In this document: positions 52,514 through 60,279 of the stretch, one piece after another
Layout: each line of letters opens with the position of its first letter
Position numbering within the stretch: position 1 is the stretch's first letter
Origin: Coriobacteriia bacterium
GTDB lineage: Bacteria > Actinomycetota > Coriobacteriia > Coriobacteriales > UBA8131
Reading direction: 5' to 3'
DNA length: 64,000 nt
Assembly: GCA_009776725.1 (NCBI GenBank)
Contig: WRNE01000003.1
Span: 5-64,004 of the forward strand
Notes under the pieces: generated by a model
Seen by the model: only the letters and a program-made list of their open reading frames with translations
The model's database searches: none
What the model was told of the DNA's origin: nothing
Translations under genes and position numbers: made by a program

Positions 52514-53929
52514 TTAACCAGCCTCGGACAAGGGCCCTTGTATTTTGCCTTCTTGGGTGGCAGGGCCTATGAGGAAGCTCCGGTCAGTGTCAGCCAACCA
52601 GTCCAAGAAGCCGTTTGCCTCACGGTAGCCGATGATTGCCTGCTCTGACCTGCTAGCATATTCTATATAACGCTGCTTTTTGTTCTTTACGCCTTCCGGC
52701 AAGGAACGGATTATGCCATAGTTTACATGCATCGGCTGGTAGTCTTTGGTTTTCGGGTTTGTAGCATAGTCGATCAAAGCCCCGAACAGCGTTGTGTTTG
52801 GGAGAGGGTCTAAGGCTTGGCCTTTTATTTGGGCATAGACAGCAAGCGACGCCAGCAAGCCGGAGGCTATAGCCTCGACATAGCCCTCTGTGCCGCCTAG
52901 TTGCCCGGCAAAATGAATATGAGGATGGCTTTTCCATGCCAAAGTCGGCGATAACAGGCGTGGGGCGTCGATGAACGTATTACGGTGCATGACGCCAAAA
53001 CGGGCAAACTGGGCATTTTCCAGGCCCGGTATCAGTCTAAAGATCCTCTCTTGCTCACGAAAGGCGAGGTTCGTCTGAAAGCCAACCAGGTTGTAGGCAG
53101 TGTTCGCTTGGTTCTCGGACCGTAGCTGCACTACTGCCCAAGGCCTACGGCCAGTATGAGGGTCTGTCAGGCCGACCGGCTTCAGTGCCCCAAAGCGCAA
53201 AGTGTCAATCCCTTTTCGGGCTAGCTCCTCGACTGGTTGGCAGGCTTGGAAAAGGTCGGCGTTCTCGAAATCCCGTGCTATCACACGGTCGCCCTTAACC
53301 AAAGCATCGACCAAGGCCTCGTATTGTTGCCTGTCCAATGGGGCATTGAGGTAGTCCTCCTCCTCGCTGGAGTACCTTGACTGCCTAAAAAGGCGCCCCA
53401 TGTCCAATGAGCCGGCTTCGACGATCGGGGCTGCCGCATCAAAAAAAGACAGATACTCGCTGCCCAAAGCCTCGCCTAAAACCGTCTCTAGGGCAGCGGA
53501 TGTCAAAGGGCCTGTGGCAATAATACTGGGAGTCGGGCTGTTGATTAAGTCATTCAGTTCAGTAAACTCCCTTCGCTCGATACTGATGTTTCGATGCTTT
53601 TCCAGCTCGGCAGTCACAGTGCTGGCAAAGCGCTCCCGGTCGACCGCTAAAGCCTTCCCAGCAGCCACCCTGCTGCCGATCGCCCACTTTATCAGTTGTG
53701 AGCCCATGACTGCCAGCTCGTTCTTCAGACAGCCTGCTGCACTACTGCTGTCCAGGCTTTTAAAGGAGTTCGAGCATACTAGCTCAGCAAAGTCGCCACT
53801 TTGGTGGATGGGGGTCTTTATGTTCGGCCTCATCTCGATCAGCCGTACTTTTATCCCGCGTTCTGCAAGCTGCCAAGCAGCCTCGCTACCGGCTAGTCCG
53901 GCCCCGACTATTGTGACTGGGTCTGCCAT
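52514..53929 (-). CDS. trmFO: Folate/FAD-dependent tRNA m5U54 methyltransferase
   Basis: TrmFO (Gid) methylates U54 of tRNA using methylene-tetrahydrofolate. 471 residues from ATG 53929, where the FAD-binding GAGLAGSEAAWQLAERG begins; upstream in-frame codons overlap dprA and lack similarity. VCSNSFKSLDSSSAAGCLKNE holds the catalytic Cys region, and INVNYGI-type sequence appears as PMHVNYGIIRSLPEG. Neighbours dprA and xerC are the usual ones, though topA, often between dprA and trmFO, is missing. Confidence 0.95.
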   Translation of the reverse strand: MADPVTIVGAGLAGSEAAWQLAERGIKVRLIEMRPNIKTPIHQSGDFAELVCSNSFKSLDSSSAAGCLKNELAVMGSQLIKWAIGSRVAAGKALAVDRERFASTVTAELEKHRNISIERREFTELNDLINSPTPSIIATGPLTSAALETVLGEALGSEYLSFFDAAAPIVEAGSLDMGRLFRQSRYSSEEEDYLNAPLDRQQYEALVDALVKGDRVIARDFENADLFQACQPVEELARKGIDTLRFGALKPVGLTDPHTGRRPWAVVQLRSENQANTAYNLVGFQTNLAFREQERIFRLIPGLENAQFARFGVMHRNTFIDAPRLLSPTLAWKSHPHIHFAGQLGGTEGYVEAIASGLLASLAVYAQIKGQALDPLPNTTLFGALIDYATNPKTKDYQPMHVNYGIIRSLPEGVKNKKQRYIEYASRSEQAIIGYREANGFLDWLADTDRSFLIGPATQEGKIQGPLSEAG

Positions 53930-54965
53930 TGTCAATCTCACCATCCCAGAGCCTGGCGTAATACCTGCCATCGGCCAATCGTGTTGCTTTTCCAGTAAAC
54001 TCAAGCACAGAGAGATAGCGTATCACCTCGACGATGTCTTTTCCACAGATTCCGATCAAATCATCAGGCCTGCAGGGTTTTGCTCTCAATTGCTCGATAA
54101 TAAGGTCTTCTGTGTTGGCAGGGCCTTCGTCGTCTGCTGGCTGGTCGCCTATGGGCAGGGGCCCAAGCTCAAGACTAGTCTGCCTTTGACTGGCTGTTGC
54201 CTCGTTTTTATGGACTGCCTGGTCTGGCTGCCTGTCCTGCAATGCTTTTATGAGGCTGGCCTCTAAGCCTGTCAAAGGCCCATATATATCGGCAACGGCA
54301 CTGTCGAAGCTTGCGTCATCGATGATTGGCCAGGCTCCTTGGACAATTAGGTGATTGCAGCCAGCTGACTGTTTTGAGAGTATCGAGCCTGGGATCACCA
54401 GTAGTTCGCGGCCCAGCGACAAGGTTGCGTCTGCTGTCGAGAAAGTCCCGCTAGGCATGCCGGCTTCGACAATAAGGGTAGCGAGTGCCAAGCCGGCTAT
54501 GATCCGGTTCCGCTTTACAAAAGCCCAACGGGCCGGTGGTGACCCCCAAGGAAGCTCGGAAACGATCAGCCCACCATGGGCAAGTACTTGGTTAAAGAGG
54601 CTTCTTGAATTATTAGGATACTCGACGTCAGGCCCACAGCCCAAAACGACGATGGTCGGGGCCTCTAGTCCAAGCGCGCCTAGATGCGCAGCCTGGTCAC
54701 ACCCCACTGCTCCCCCTGACACGACTGTCAGGTTTTGCATAACAGCCCGTTTGGCAAAATGCTCAGAGCAGAGTGTCCCATACGGGCTGGCCTTCCTGGA
54801 GCCGACTATAGCTATTGCCTCATGATCGACGATACCTATGTCTCCGATCAGGTAAAGCCTTTTCGGAGGATCAGGCAGGTCGTGCAAGCGGGCCGGGTAA
54901 CGTGGATCGTCCATAGCCAACTCGAACTGCTGGTATCCTGGATAGGATTGGCTCGTTGTCTTCAT
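53886..54965 (-). CDS. dprA: DNA processing protein DprA
   Basis: Loads RecA on incoming single-stranded DNA during transformation; also widespread in species not known to transform. 359 residues. The Rossmann-like core has IVGSRKASPYG, VVSGGAVGCDQAAHLGAL (a variant of the more common SGLARGID), and ELPWGSPPARWAFVKRNRIIAGLA. A linker of ~50 residues leads to a C-terminal winged helix (~300-350). It overlaps comM by ATGA and trmFO by 44 bp. Confidence 0.93.
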   Translation of the reverse strand: MKTTSQSYPGYQQFELAMDDPRYPARLHDLPDPPKRLYLIGDIGIVDHEAIAIVGSRKASPYGTLCSEHFAKRAVMQNLTVVSGGAVGCDQAAHLGALGLEAPTIVVLGCGPDVEYPNNSRSLFNQVLAHGGLIVSELPWGSPPARWAFVKRNRIIAGLALATLIVEAGMPSGTFSTADATLSLGRELLVIPGSILSKQSAGCNHLIVQGAWPIIDDASFDSAVADIYGPLTGLEASLIKALQDRQPDQAVHKNEATASQRQTSLELGPLPIGDQPADDEGPANTEDLIIEQLRAKPCRPDDLIGICGKDIVEVIRYLSVLEFTGKATRLADGRYYARLWDGEIDNGRPSHNSRGRTSR

Positions 54966-56509
54966 TTTTTGTCCCTTGGTCTGTATTCGATAGCTTCCAT
55001 CAAGTGCACCTGCCCCACGCTTGCCTTCTCCTCCATATCGGCAATCGTCCGGGCAACTGACAAGGTAGAGATGATTCCCCGCCCGCTCAGCTGGTACCGG
55101 TCAGAAGCCATTTCCAAAAAGGATTGGGACTTTGTGCTTAGCTGACAACTCGCTAGGATAGCTGCCTCGTTTGATGGTTGCGCAGTCTCAGGGCAGATAA
55201 GCCCGGCGCTCTTTGATGCCTCCCTTTCTTGCCTCCAAGCCGCAAAGCCTCTGGCTTTCTCAACCCCAATGCGAAGGTCGGCTGACGAGGTCCCCTGTCC
55301 AGTGGCGAGCACATCGGCTGCGGCCGACCGATTGACGTCGACAATCATGTTGAAGCGGTCGATCAAAGGCCCGCCCACACGGTTTGCATAACGGCTGATT
55401 TGTGCAGGCGTGCACGAGCAGTTGTGCAAGTCATCGCCCAAATACCCACAAGGACAAGGGTTGGCAGCAGCAATCAACATGAAATCAGTCGGGAAGACGA
55501 CTGAGCCTGCTGCCCTGGCCAGCGTTATGTAGCCCATCTCGATTGGCTGGCGCAATAACTGCAAGGTGGAGCTGCCAAACTCTGGCAACTCGTCTAGAAA
55601 CAACACCCCATTATGTGCCAAGGCAATCTCGCCAGGCATTATCGGGCTGCCTCCACCGATCATGCCGGCTTGCGAGGCTCCATGATGTGGAGAGCGGAAC
55701 GGCCTTTCACCAGCCAAAATGTGCTCATAAGGCAAGCCTGCCACAGAGTGGATCAAAGCGCTGTCCCGCCGCTTGGCCATATCTAGCAGGGGCAGTATCG
55801 AAGGCAGCCGCTTCGCCATCATCGACTTTCCCGACCCTGGCGGCCCGACCATCATTAGGCCATGGCCACCTGCGGCTGCTATCTGCAAGGCCCGCTTGGC
55901 CAAGTCGTTTCCGGCTATGTCGGCAAAATCCAGATGGTAGCCGGTTTGGCTTGCCTCGATCGTATTAGGGGGATAAAACCGTGCCTCATGCATATCTGCC
56001 AAACGGGAAACACAGGCTTGCTTTTTGGCAATGCCTCCTGCCTGGTCGTCATGGTCGATGAAGACTCCGCCTATGCTTTGCCCGGTCAAAAGGCCCTTCT
56101 TGGTTTGAAAAGCTAGTTTCTCATAAGCCAGTTGGCCGCTAACAGCTCGGACCGTGCCGTCAAGAGACAGCTCTCCGACGCAAAGATAGTCATCGACCAG
56201 GGACTGGTCGAGCTGCTTTGTAGCTATAAGGTAGGCAAGGGCGATCGGCAAATCGAAGCCTGAGCCTGCCTTCCTCAATGACGAAGGTGCCAGGTTGACG
56301 ACTACTAAGGCATTCTTTAACTGGTACCCCGAAGCTTTGATGGCCTGCCGCACCCGGCGTGTGGCTTCCCTGACAGCCAAGTCAGGCAGGCCGATAATAT
56401 GGAAGCCAGGTAGGCCGTTTCCTACACTGACCTCGACAGTCACTGGCAAGGCTTCGATACCCCAGATGGTTGCCGTGCTCACAAAGCCGACATTCTCGTA
56501 TCTAGGCAT
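54962..56509 (-). CDS. comM: ComM/YifB AAA+ ATPase (Mg-chelatase-like)
   Basis: 515 residues. ComM is a hexameric branch-migration helicase in transformation recombination. An N-terminal Lon-like domain (PVTVEVSVGNGLPGFHIIGLPDLAVREA) precedes the AAA+ core with Walker A GPPGSGKSMMAKRLPSILP, HHGASQAGMIGGG, and Walker B GVLFLDELPEF. AANPCPCG and a C-terminal arm (RGIISTLSVARTIADM) are diagnostic. It is coupled to dprA and 1 bp from yraN. Confidence 0.95.
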   Translation of the reverse strand: MPRYENVGFVSTATIWGIEALPVTVEVSVGNGLPGFHIIGLPDLAVREATRRVRQAIKASGYQLKNALVVVNLAPSSLRKAGSGFDLPIALAYLIATKQLDQSLVDDYLCVGELSLDGTVRAVSGQLAYEKLAFQTKKGLLTGQSIGGVFIDHDDQAGGIAKKQACVSRLADMHEARFYPPNTIEASQTGYHLDFADIAGNDLAKRALQIAAAGGHGLMMVGPPGSGKSMMAKRLPSILPLLDMAKRRDSALIHSVAGLPYEHILAGERPFRSPHHGASQAGMIGGGSPIMPGEIALAHNGVLFLDELPEFGSSTLQLLRQPIEMGYITLARAAGSVVFPTDFMLIAAANPCPCGYLGDDLHNCSCTPAQISRYANRVGGPLIDRFNMIVDVNRSAAADVLATGQGTSSADLRIGVEKARGFAAWRQEREASKSAGLICPETAQPSNEAAILASCQLSTKSQSFLEMASDRYQLSGRGIISTLSVARTIADMEEKASVGQVHLMEAIEYRPRDKK

Positions 56510-56510
56510 C

Positions 56511-56894
56511 TTATTCCCCGTATGAAAAGACGTCTCTGTGGTGCCTTAGCATTGCCTGCCTCTCGCCTACCAACAGGACTGAAATGACATCGAAACGTAT
56601 TTGTATAGACGGGGAATCCACTTCGCTTAGATAATAGGCGGCAATGATCTCGTATTTGTGCCTTTTTGCCCGAGTCACAGACTCTTCAGGAAATCCGGCT
56701 TTGATGTTTGTCCTGGTTTTAACCTCTATGAAGACCAGTGTTCCGTCCTCTATGGCAATAATGTCTGCTTCGCCCGCATTACACCGCCAATTCCGTTCGA
56801 TAACCGTGATTCCTTCGTCGCATAGGTATTTGTTAGCCAGTGCTTCTCCGGTAATACCTGTCTCTTTGCTTGAGTAACTCAAATCAACCTCCAA
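56511..56894 (-). CDS. YraN/UPF0102 family protein
   Basis: 127-residue protein with an endonuclease-like (Holliday junction resolvase) fold. The GEADIIAIEDGTLVFIEVKTRT segment carries the Asp and Glu-x-Lys typical of the PD-(D/E)XK class. GEALANKYLCDEGITVIERNWRC is the N-terminal signature. Its biological role is not settled. It sits between rnhB and comM, the usual location. Confidence 0.92.
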   Translation of the reverse strand: MEVDLSYSSKETGITGEALANKYLCDEGITVIERNWRCNAGEADIIAIEDGTLVFIEVKTRTNIKAGFPEESVTRAKRHKYEIIAAYYLSEVDSPSIQIRFDVISVLLVGERQAMLRHHRDVFSYGE

Positions 56895-57006
56895 TCGTTT
56901 TCATGATTATGAGGCGAGGATTTTAAGTGTATCTATATTGTATTTATTACTGTTCTATTACCGATATTAAGCGTATTTGATATATGCTAGAAGAGCTCTC
57001 GAGTTG

Positions 57007-57870
57007 TTAGAAAAGGCTTGTCTGGCTATTCAATATGCCTGTCAGAAAGGTCTTTCGATGGTAGTCGCTCGCGCCTAGTTCATGCAAGGCAGCAATATGC
57101 TCAGGTGACGCATAACCTTTGTTAGCTGCGAAATGATAGCCCGGATACAAGCTTTCGGCTTCGGTCATCCAATTGTCACGGATAACCTTGGCCACAATGG
57201 AGGCAGCTGCTATCGGGGCCTCTAAACGGTCTCCATGAACAATAGCCTCTTCTTTTGGATGGACGCCTAAGGGGTTCCCATCGAGCAAGACGACATCGAA
57301 AGGGCTCTCAACCTCTGAGAGCACCTGTGTTACGGCTTGACGCATTGCCATACCCATGCCAAACCGGTCGATGAAGCTGGCTTCGACTTGGGCAAGGTTA
57401 AGCGATATCGCAGTCTTGCGAATCTCACCGGCCAGCCTCTCCCGCTCTTTAGGCTGTAGCTGCTTTGAGTCGTCCAGCCCAAGAATCCGCGGTTTGGCAG
57501 GGATAATGACAGCAGCAACCAGCAAAGGGCCAGCTAGGGCTCCCCGCCCGACCTCGTCAACGCCAACAATGACCTTGCTTGGGCCTTCTTTGTCCAGCCG
57601 TGCATAAAGCCCGTTCAAGCGTTTATTCTCGTTTTCTTGTCGGATTGTCTTGCGCCTGGCAATGCTTAAAGCTCTTCGGACCCCTATCCGAGGGTCGTGC
57701 TCATAACGTAAGACAAGCTGCTCGAGCTCGTCGCTGCCGGCAGCCTTGATGATAGCTATTAATTCCTGCGAATTGATACCGGCCTCCTGGAAACGCTCTG
57801 AGAATCGAAAGCCTTCGGCACTTTTGTCAATTCTTGCTTTGCACTTGGCGCTATAAGTTAAGACCCTCAC
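57007..57870 (-). CDS. rnhB: Ribonuclease HII
   Basis: Removes ribonucleotides from DNA. The core starts near residue 97 with GVDEVGRGALAGPLLVAAVI (catalytic Asp-Glu), then LDDSKQL, the third Asp in VVLLDGNP, and the fourth region MTEAESLYPGYHFAANKGYASPEH. The 287 residues include a ~90-residue N-terminal extension, charged and helical, that resembles the substrate-handling domain of Bacillus RnhB. The 112 bp upstream of yraN shows no clear promoter. Confidence 0.94.
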   Translation of the reverse strand: MRVLTYSAKCKARIDKSAEGFRFSERFQEAGINSQELIAIIKAAGSDELEQLVLRYEHDPRIGVRRALSIARRKTIRQENENKRLNGLYARLDKEGPSKVIVGVDEVGRGALAGPLLVAAVIIPAKPRILGLDDSKQLQPKERERLAGEIRKTAISLNLAQVEASFIDRFGMGMAMRQAVTQVLSEVESPFDVVLLDGNPLGVHPKEEAIVHGDRLEAPIAAASIVAKVIRDNWMTEAESLYPGYHFAANKGYASPEHIAALHELGASDYHRKTFLTGILNSQTSLF

Positions 57871-57900
57871 TAGAGCCTTAACTGTGCCTCGGGAACTTGC

Positions 57901-58263
57901 TTAAAAGCCTTTTTCCCGAATACGGGCGGCTTTGCCTACCTTGTCACGCAAATAATAAAGTTTCGCCCGACGGACTGCGCCCTTGCGCACAACGTCAATT
58001 TTGTCAATTTTTGGCGAGTGGACAGGAAACGTCCTTTCCACGCCGATACTGCTGGATAGTTTGCGGACTGTGAAAGTCTCGCGGTTCATCGCTCCATGCC
58101 TCCTGATCACGTCCCCTTCGAAGACTTGGATACGCTCTTTGTTGCCTTCAATTATTCGATAGTGGACCCTTACTCTGTCTCCAACCTTAAAATCTGGGAC
58201 ATCTGTCTTGACTTGTTGTTGCTCCAGGGCACGGATGATGTTCATTTCATAACCTTTTCTCAT
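57901..58263 (-). CDS. rplS: 50S ribosomal protein L19
   Basis: 120 residues, full length. Signatures are [27 protein letters not shown] and RSFPVHSP-type [21 protein letters not shown], ending RAKLYYLRD. The rplS-rnhB-yraN order is common. RplS usually lies downstream of trmD, but no rpsP, rimM or trmD is present; here nrfA stands divergent upstream. It probably has its own promoter in the 206 bp divergent gap. Confidence 0.97.
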   Translation of the reverse strand: MRKGYEMNIIRALEQQQVKTDVPDFKVGDRVRVHYRIIEGNKERIQVFEGDVIRRHGAMNRETFTVRKLSSSIGVERTFPVHSPKIDKIDVVRKGAVRRAKLYYLRDKVGKAARIREKGF

Positions 58264-58416
58264 CTAGTAAAAAAACAAAGCTTCGTTTTAATGTAATAAA
58301 TGTAAAATGACGCGATGGGGAGTATAGATCAAAATGCCTTAAACAGGCAAGTTTGTAAGGGTAAAATGTAAACGCTTGAGCAATAAACATGGCAGCCCAC
58401 ACTGTCCTGGTCGCTT

Positions 58417-58431
58417 TTTAACCAGGTTAAA
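58417..58431. promoter_or_regulatory. Palindrome in the nrfA upstream region
   Basis: TTTAACC-A-GGTTAAA is a perfect 15 bp palindrome 39 bp before the nrfA ATG. It abuts a GATAAT -10-like box (58434-58439) that lacks a good -35 element, as expected for a regulated promoter. It is not an FNR consensus. Confidence 0.4.
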
Positions 58432-58469
58432 CAGATAATAAAGGGCATATCCAGCAGAGAGGGGAAAGC

Positions 58470-59723
58470 ATGCTTATAACAACTAGACAAAGACAGCTTT
58501 GGCTTGTGGCTTTGTTTATGCTGGTCGTGATGTTGGTGGCTGTCGCTTGTTCAAAAAACGATACTGGTCTATCAGCTGGTCCGACAACTGAGGGGCAAGT
58601 GCCACCAGAAAACGACCAAGGCATTATTACAGCCGACCAGTGGGAGGCCGTTCACCCAGATATATATGCATCATACATAAATAACAGCGTAAACGATCAA
58701 AACCCAAGCTACTTGGATTCCTACCCCTTTCTTCTCACCCTGTACAGCGGCTCTGGTTTTGCCCTTGACTATAGAGAGGCCCGAGGCCATTCATACTCCT
58801 TACTGGATGTGAACGAAAGCCAAAGGCCGCATGCGAGGGCAAACTGTCTGTCATGCAAGACTCCAGAAATGACTGTGATTATTAACAACCAAGGCCGCTT
58901 CGCCTATGAAAAAAGCTTTGACGAGGTCTATGACAGGTCCAGTGAGAATGTAAGCTGCTACAGCTGCCATGGGAATACAGACGGCAGCCTTGTCCTTGTC
59001 TCGCCGTTCTTCAGCACTGCCTTAGGCGATGATACAAGCCAGACGGACCAAGGCAATGCTGTCTGTGGGCAGTGCCACGTCGAGTACTACTTCGACCCCC
59101 AGACAGGGGCTGTGGTGCTGCCTTGGCAGGGCCTTGGCCAAATGACTCCCGATCAGGTTCTGGCCTACTACAACCAGCTGGGTTTTTATGACTACACTAA
59201 TACCATTAGCGGAGCACAAATGATAAAAATCCAGCATCCTGAGTTTGAGACTGTCAACGGCCAAGGCAACCGCATGGCTCTTATGGGCGGTTTAAGCTGT
59301 CCAGACTGTCATATGGGCGAGTCAGCCAATGCCAAGGGTGAAAGCTATCCATCGCATAATTTTACGAGTCCATTGCATAATCCTGATTTGGTCGAAGCAT
59401 CCTGCAACGTCGGCGGATACTGTCACACCGACCTGGAAAGGGATGTTTTGGAGATTCAGGCCGAGATACTCGAGCGTGAGACTGAAATCGGCTTGAAGAT
59501 TGCAGACTTGCATGAAAAGATCGCACTAGCCGAGTCCTTAGGGACTATGACAGAAGACGAGCTTGACGAATTACGGCTTATTGTACGTACTGCGCAGTTT
59601 TATTGGGACTTTTGTTTTGCGGAGAACAGCACAGGGGCCCATAACTCGGCCTTGACCAACTACCTCCTCGACAAGGCCCTCGAATATACCGACGGCGGCT
59701 TGGCAAGAGTCAGGACCGACTGA
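58470..59723 (+). CDS. nrfA: NrfA-like multiheme cytochrome c nitrite reductase, lipoprotein
   Basis: 417 residues. The lipobox VAVAC places Cys27 as a lipid anchor outside the membrane. Haem sites in order: CLSCK (126-130, the Lys-ligated active-site haem of NrfA), CYSCH (163-167), CGQCH (199-203, followed by VEYYF, the Ca/active-site region), CPDCH (277-281), and an odd CNVGGYCH (312-319) where a plain C-x2-C-H is expected. YREARGHSY and FAENSTGAHN are family blocks. It reduces nitrite to ammonium. No NrfH partner is nearby. RBS GAGGGG is clear. Confidence 0.9.
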   Translation: MLITTRQRQLWLVALFMLVVMLVAVACSKNDTGLSAGPTTEGQVPPENDQGIITADQWEAVHPDIYASYINNSVNDQNPSYLDSYPFLLTLYSGSGFALDYREARGHSYSLLDVNESQRPHARANCLSCKTPEMTVIINNQGRFAYEKSFDEVYDRSSENVSCYSCHGNTDGSLVLVSPFFSTALGDDTSQTDQGNAVCGQCHVEYYFDPQTGAVVLPWQGLGQMTPDQVLAYYNQLGFYDYTNTISGAQMIKIQHPEFETVNGQGNRMALMGGLSCPDCHMGESANAKGESYPSHNFTSPLHNPDLVEASCNVGGYCHTDLERDVLEIQAEILERETEIGLKIADLHEKIALAESLGTMTEDELDELRLIVRTAQFYWDFCFAENSTGAHNSALTNYLLDKALEYTDGGLARVRTD

Positions 59724-59775
59724 TACTTGTAGCCATACCGACCAAGGCTTTTTTTAAGCTTTTCATAATTATCCC

Positions 59776-59822
59776 TTGACAGTTCTTTTTGCATGCTGTA
59801 TAAGATTACACATCATGTGTAA
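59776..59822 (+). promoter_or_regulatory. Promoter and BlaI-type operator
   Basis: TTGACA (59776-59781), a 17 bp spacer and TATAAG (59799-59804) form a strong promoter. Immediately downstream, TTACACAT-C-ATGTGTAA (59806-59822) is a perfect palindrome containing the TACA...TGTA core of BlaI/MecI operators, centred on the expected start point. Confidence 0.8.
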
Positions 59823-59850
59823 GTTTATACAGCGTGAATGGAAATGGACT

Positions 59851-60234
59851 ATGCCAAAGAAGAAGAACAAGAGCTTTCCAAAGCTGAGCGAAGCAGAGTT
59901 CGAGATCATGAAGATTGTCTGGAACGAAAGCAGTGCCTTGACCTCAAGCTACATTCTAGACCATCTGACTAGCCGGACTTGGGCCCTCTCAACAGTCATG
60001 ACTGCCCTGGGAAGGCTGTGTGAGAAGGGCTTTCTGACATGCGATCGTTCTACCCGCACTAATTATTACTCGGCCCTGGTGTCAAACACCGAGTACCTTG
60101 AAAAAGAGAGCCGCGACTTTCTTGACAAAATGCACCAAAGCTCAATTGCCAATATGGTGACCGCACTCAACAACAGCGGGTCGATAAGCGACGAGGAGCT
60201 AGCCGAGCTGCGTCGCATACTAGAGGACAAATAG
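59851..60234 (+). CDS. BlaI/MecI family repressor
   Basis: 127 residues from ATG 59851. A frame open from 59776 would start on the -35 box, so it cannot be real; ATG 59815 is possible only as a near-leaderless start. The winged helix-turn-helix (KLSEAEFEIMKIVWNESSALTSSYILDHL, then WALSTVMTALGRLCEKGFLT) is canonical. The C-terminal dimer helix contains the region cleaved in BlaI. A BlaR1-like protease follows 45 bp later. Confidence 0.93.
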   Translation: MPKKKNKSFPKLSEAEFEIMKIVWNESSALTSSYILDHLTSRTWALSTVMTALGRLCEKGFLTCDRSTRTNYYSALVSNTEYLEKESRDFLDKMHQSSIANMVTALNNSGSISDEELAELRRILEDK

Positions 60235-60279
60235 ACCCGTTTTTTCAAACGGGCTACTTGGTTTAAAGAGAGGAAGAAA

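Noticed and set aside
59776-59850. N-terminal extension of the BlaI-type repressor
   Set aside because: The extension starts on the -35 box and runs through the -10 box and operator, so it cannot be transcribed.
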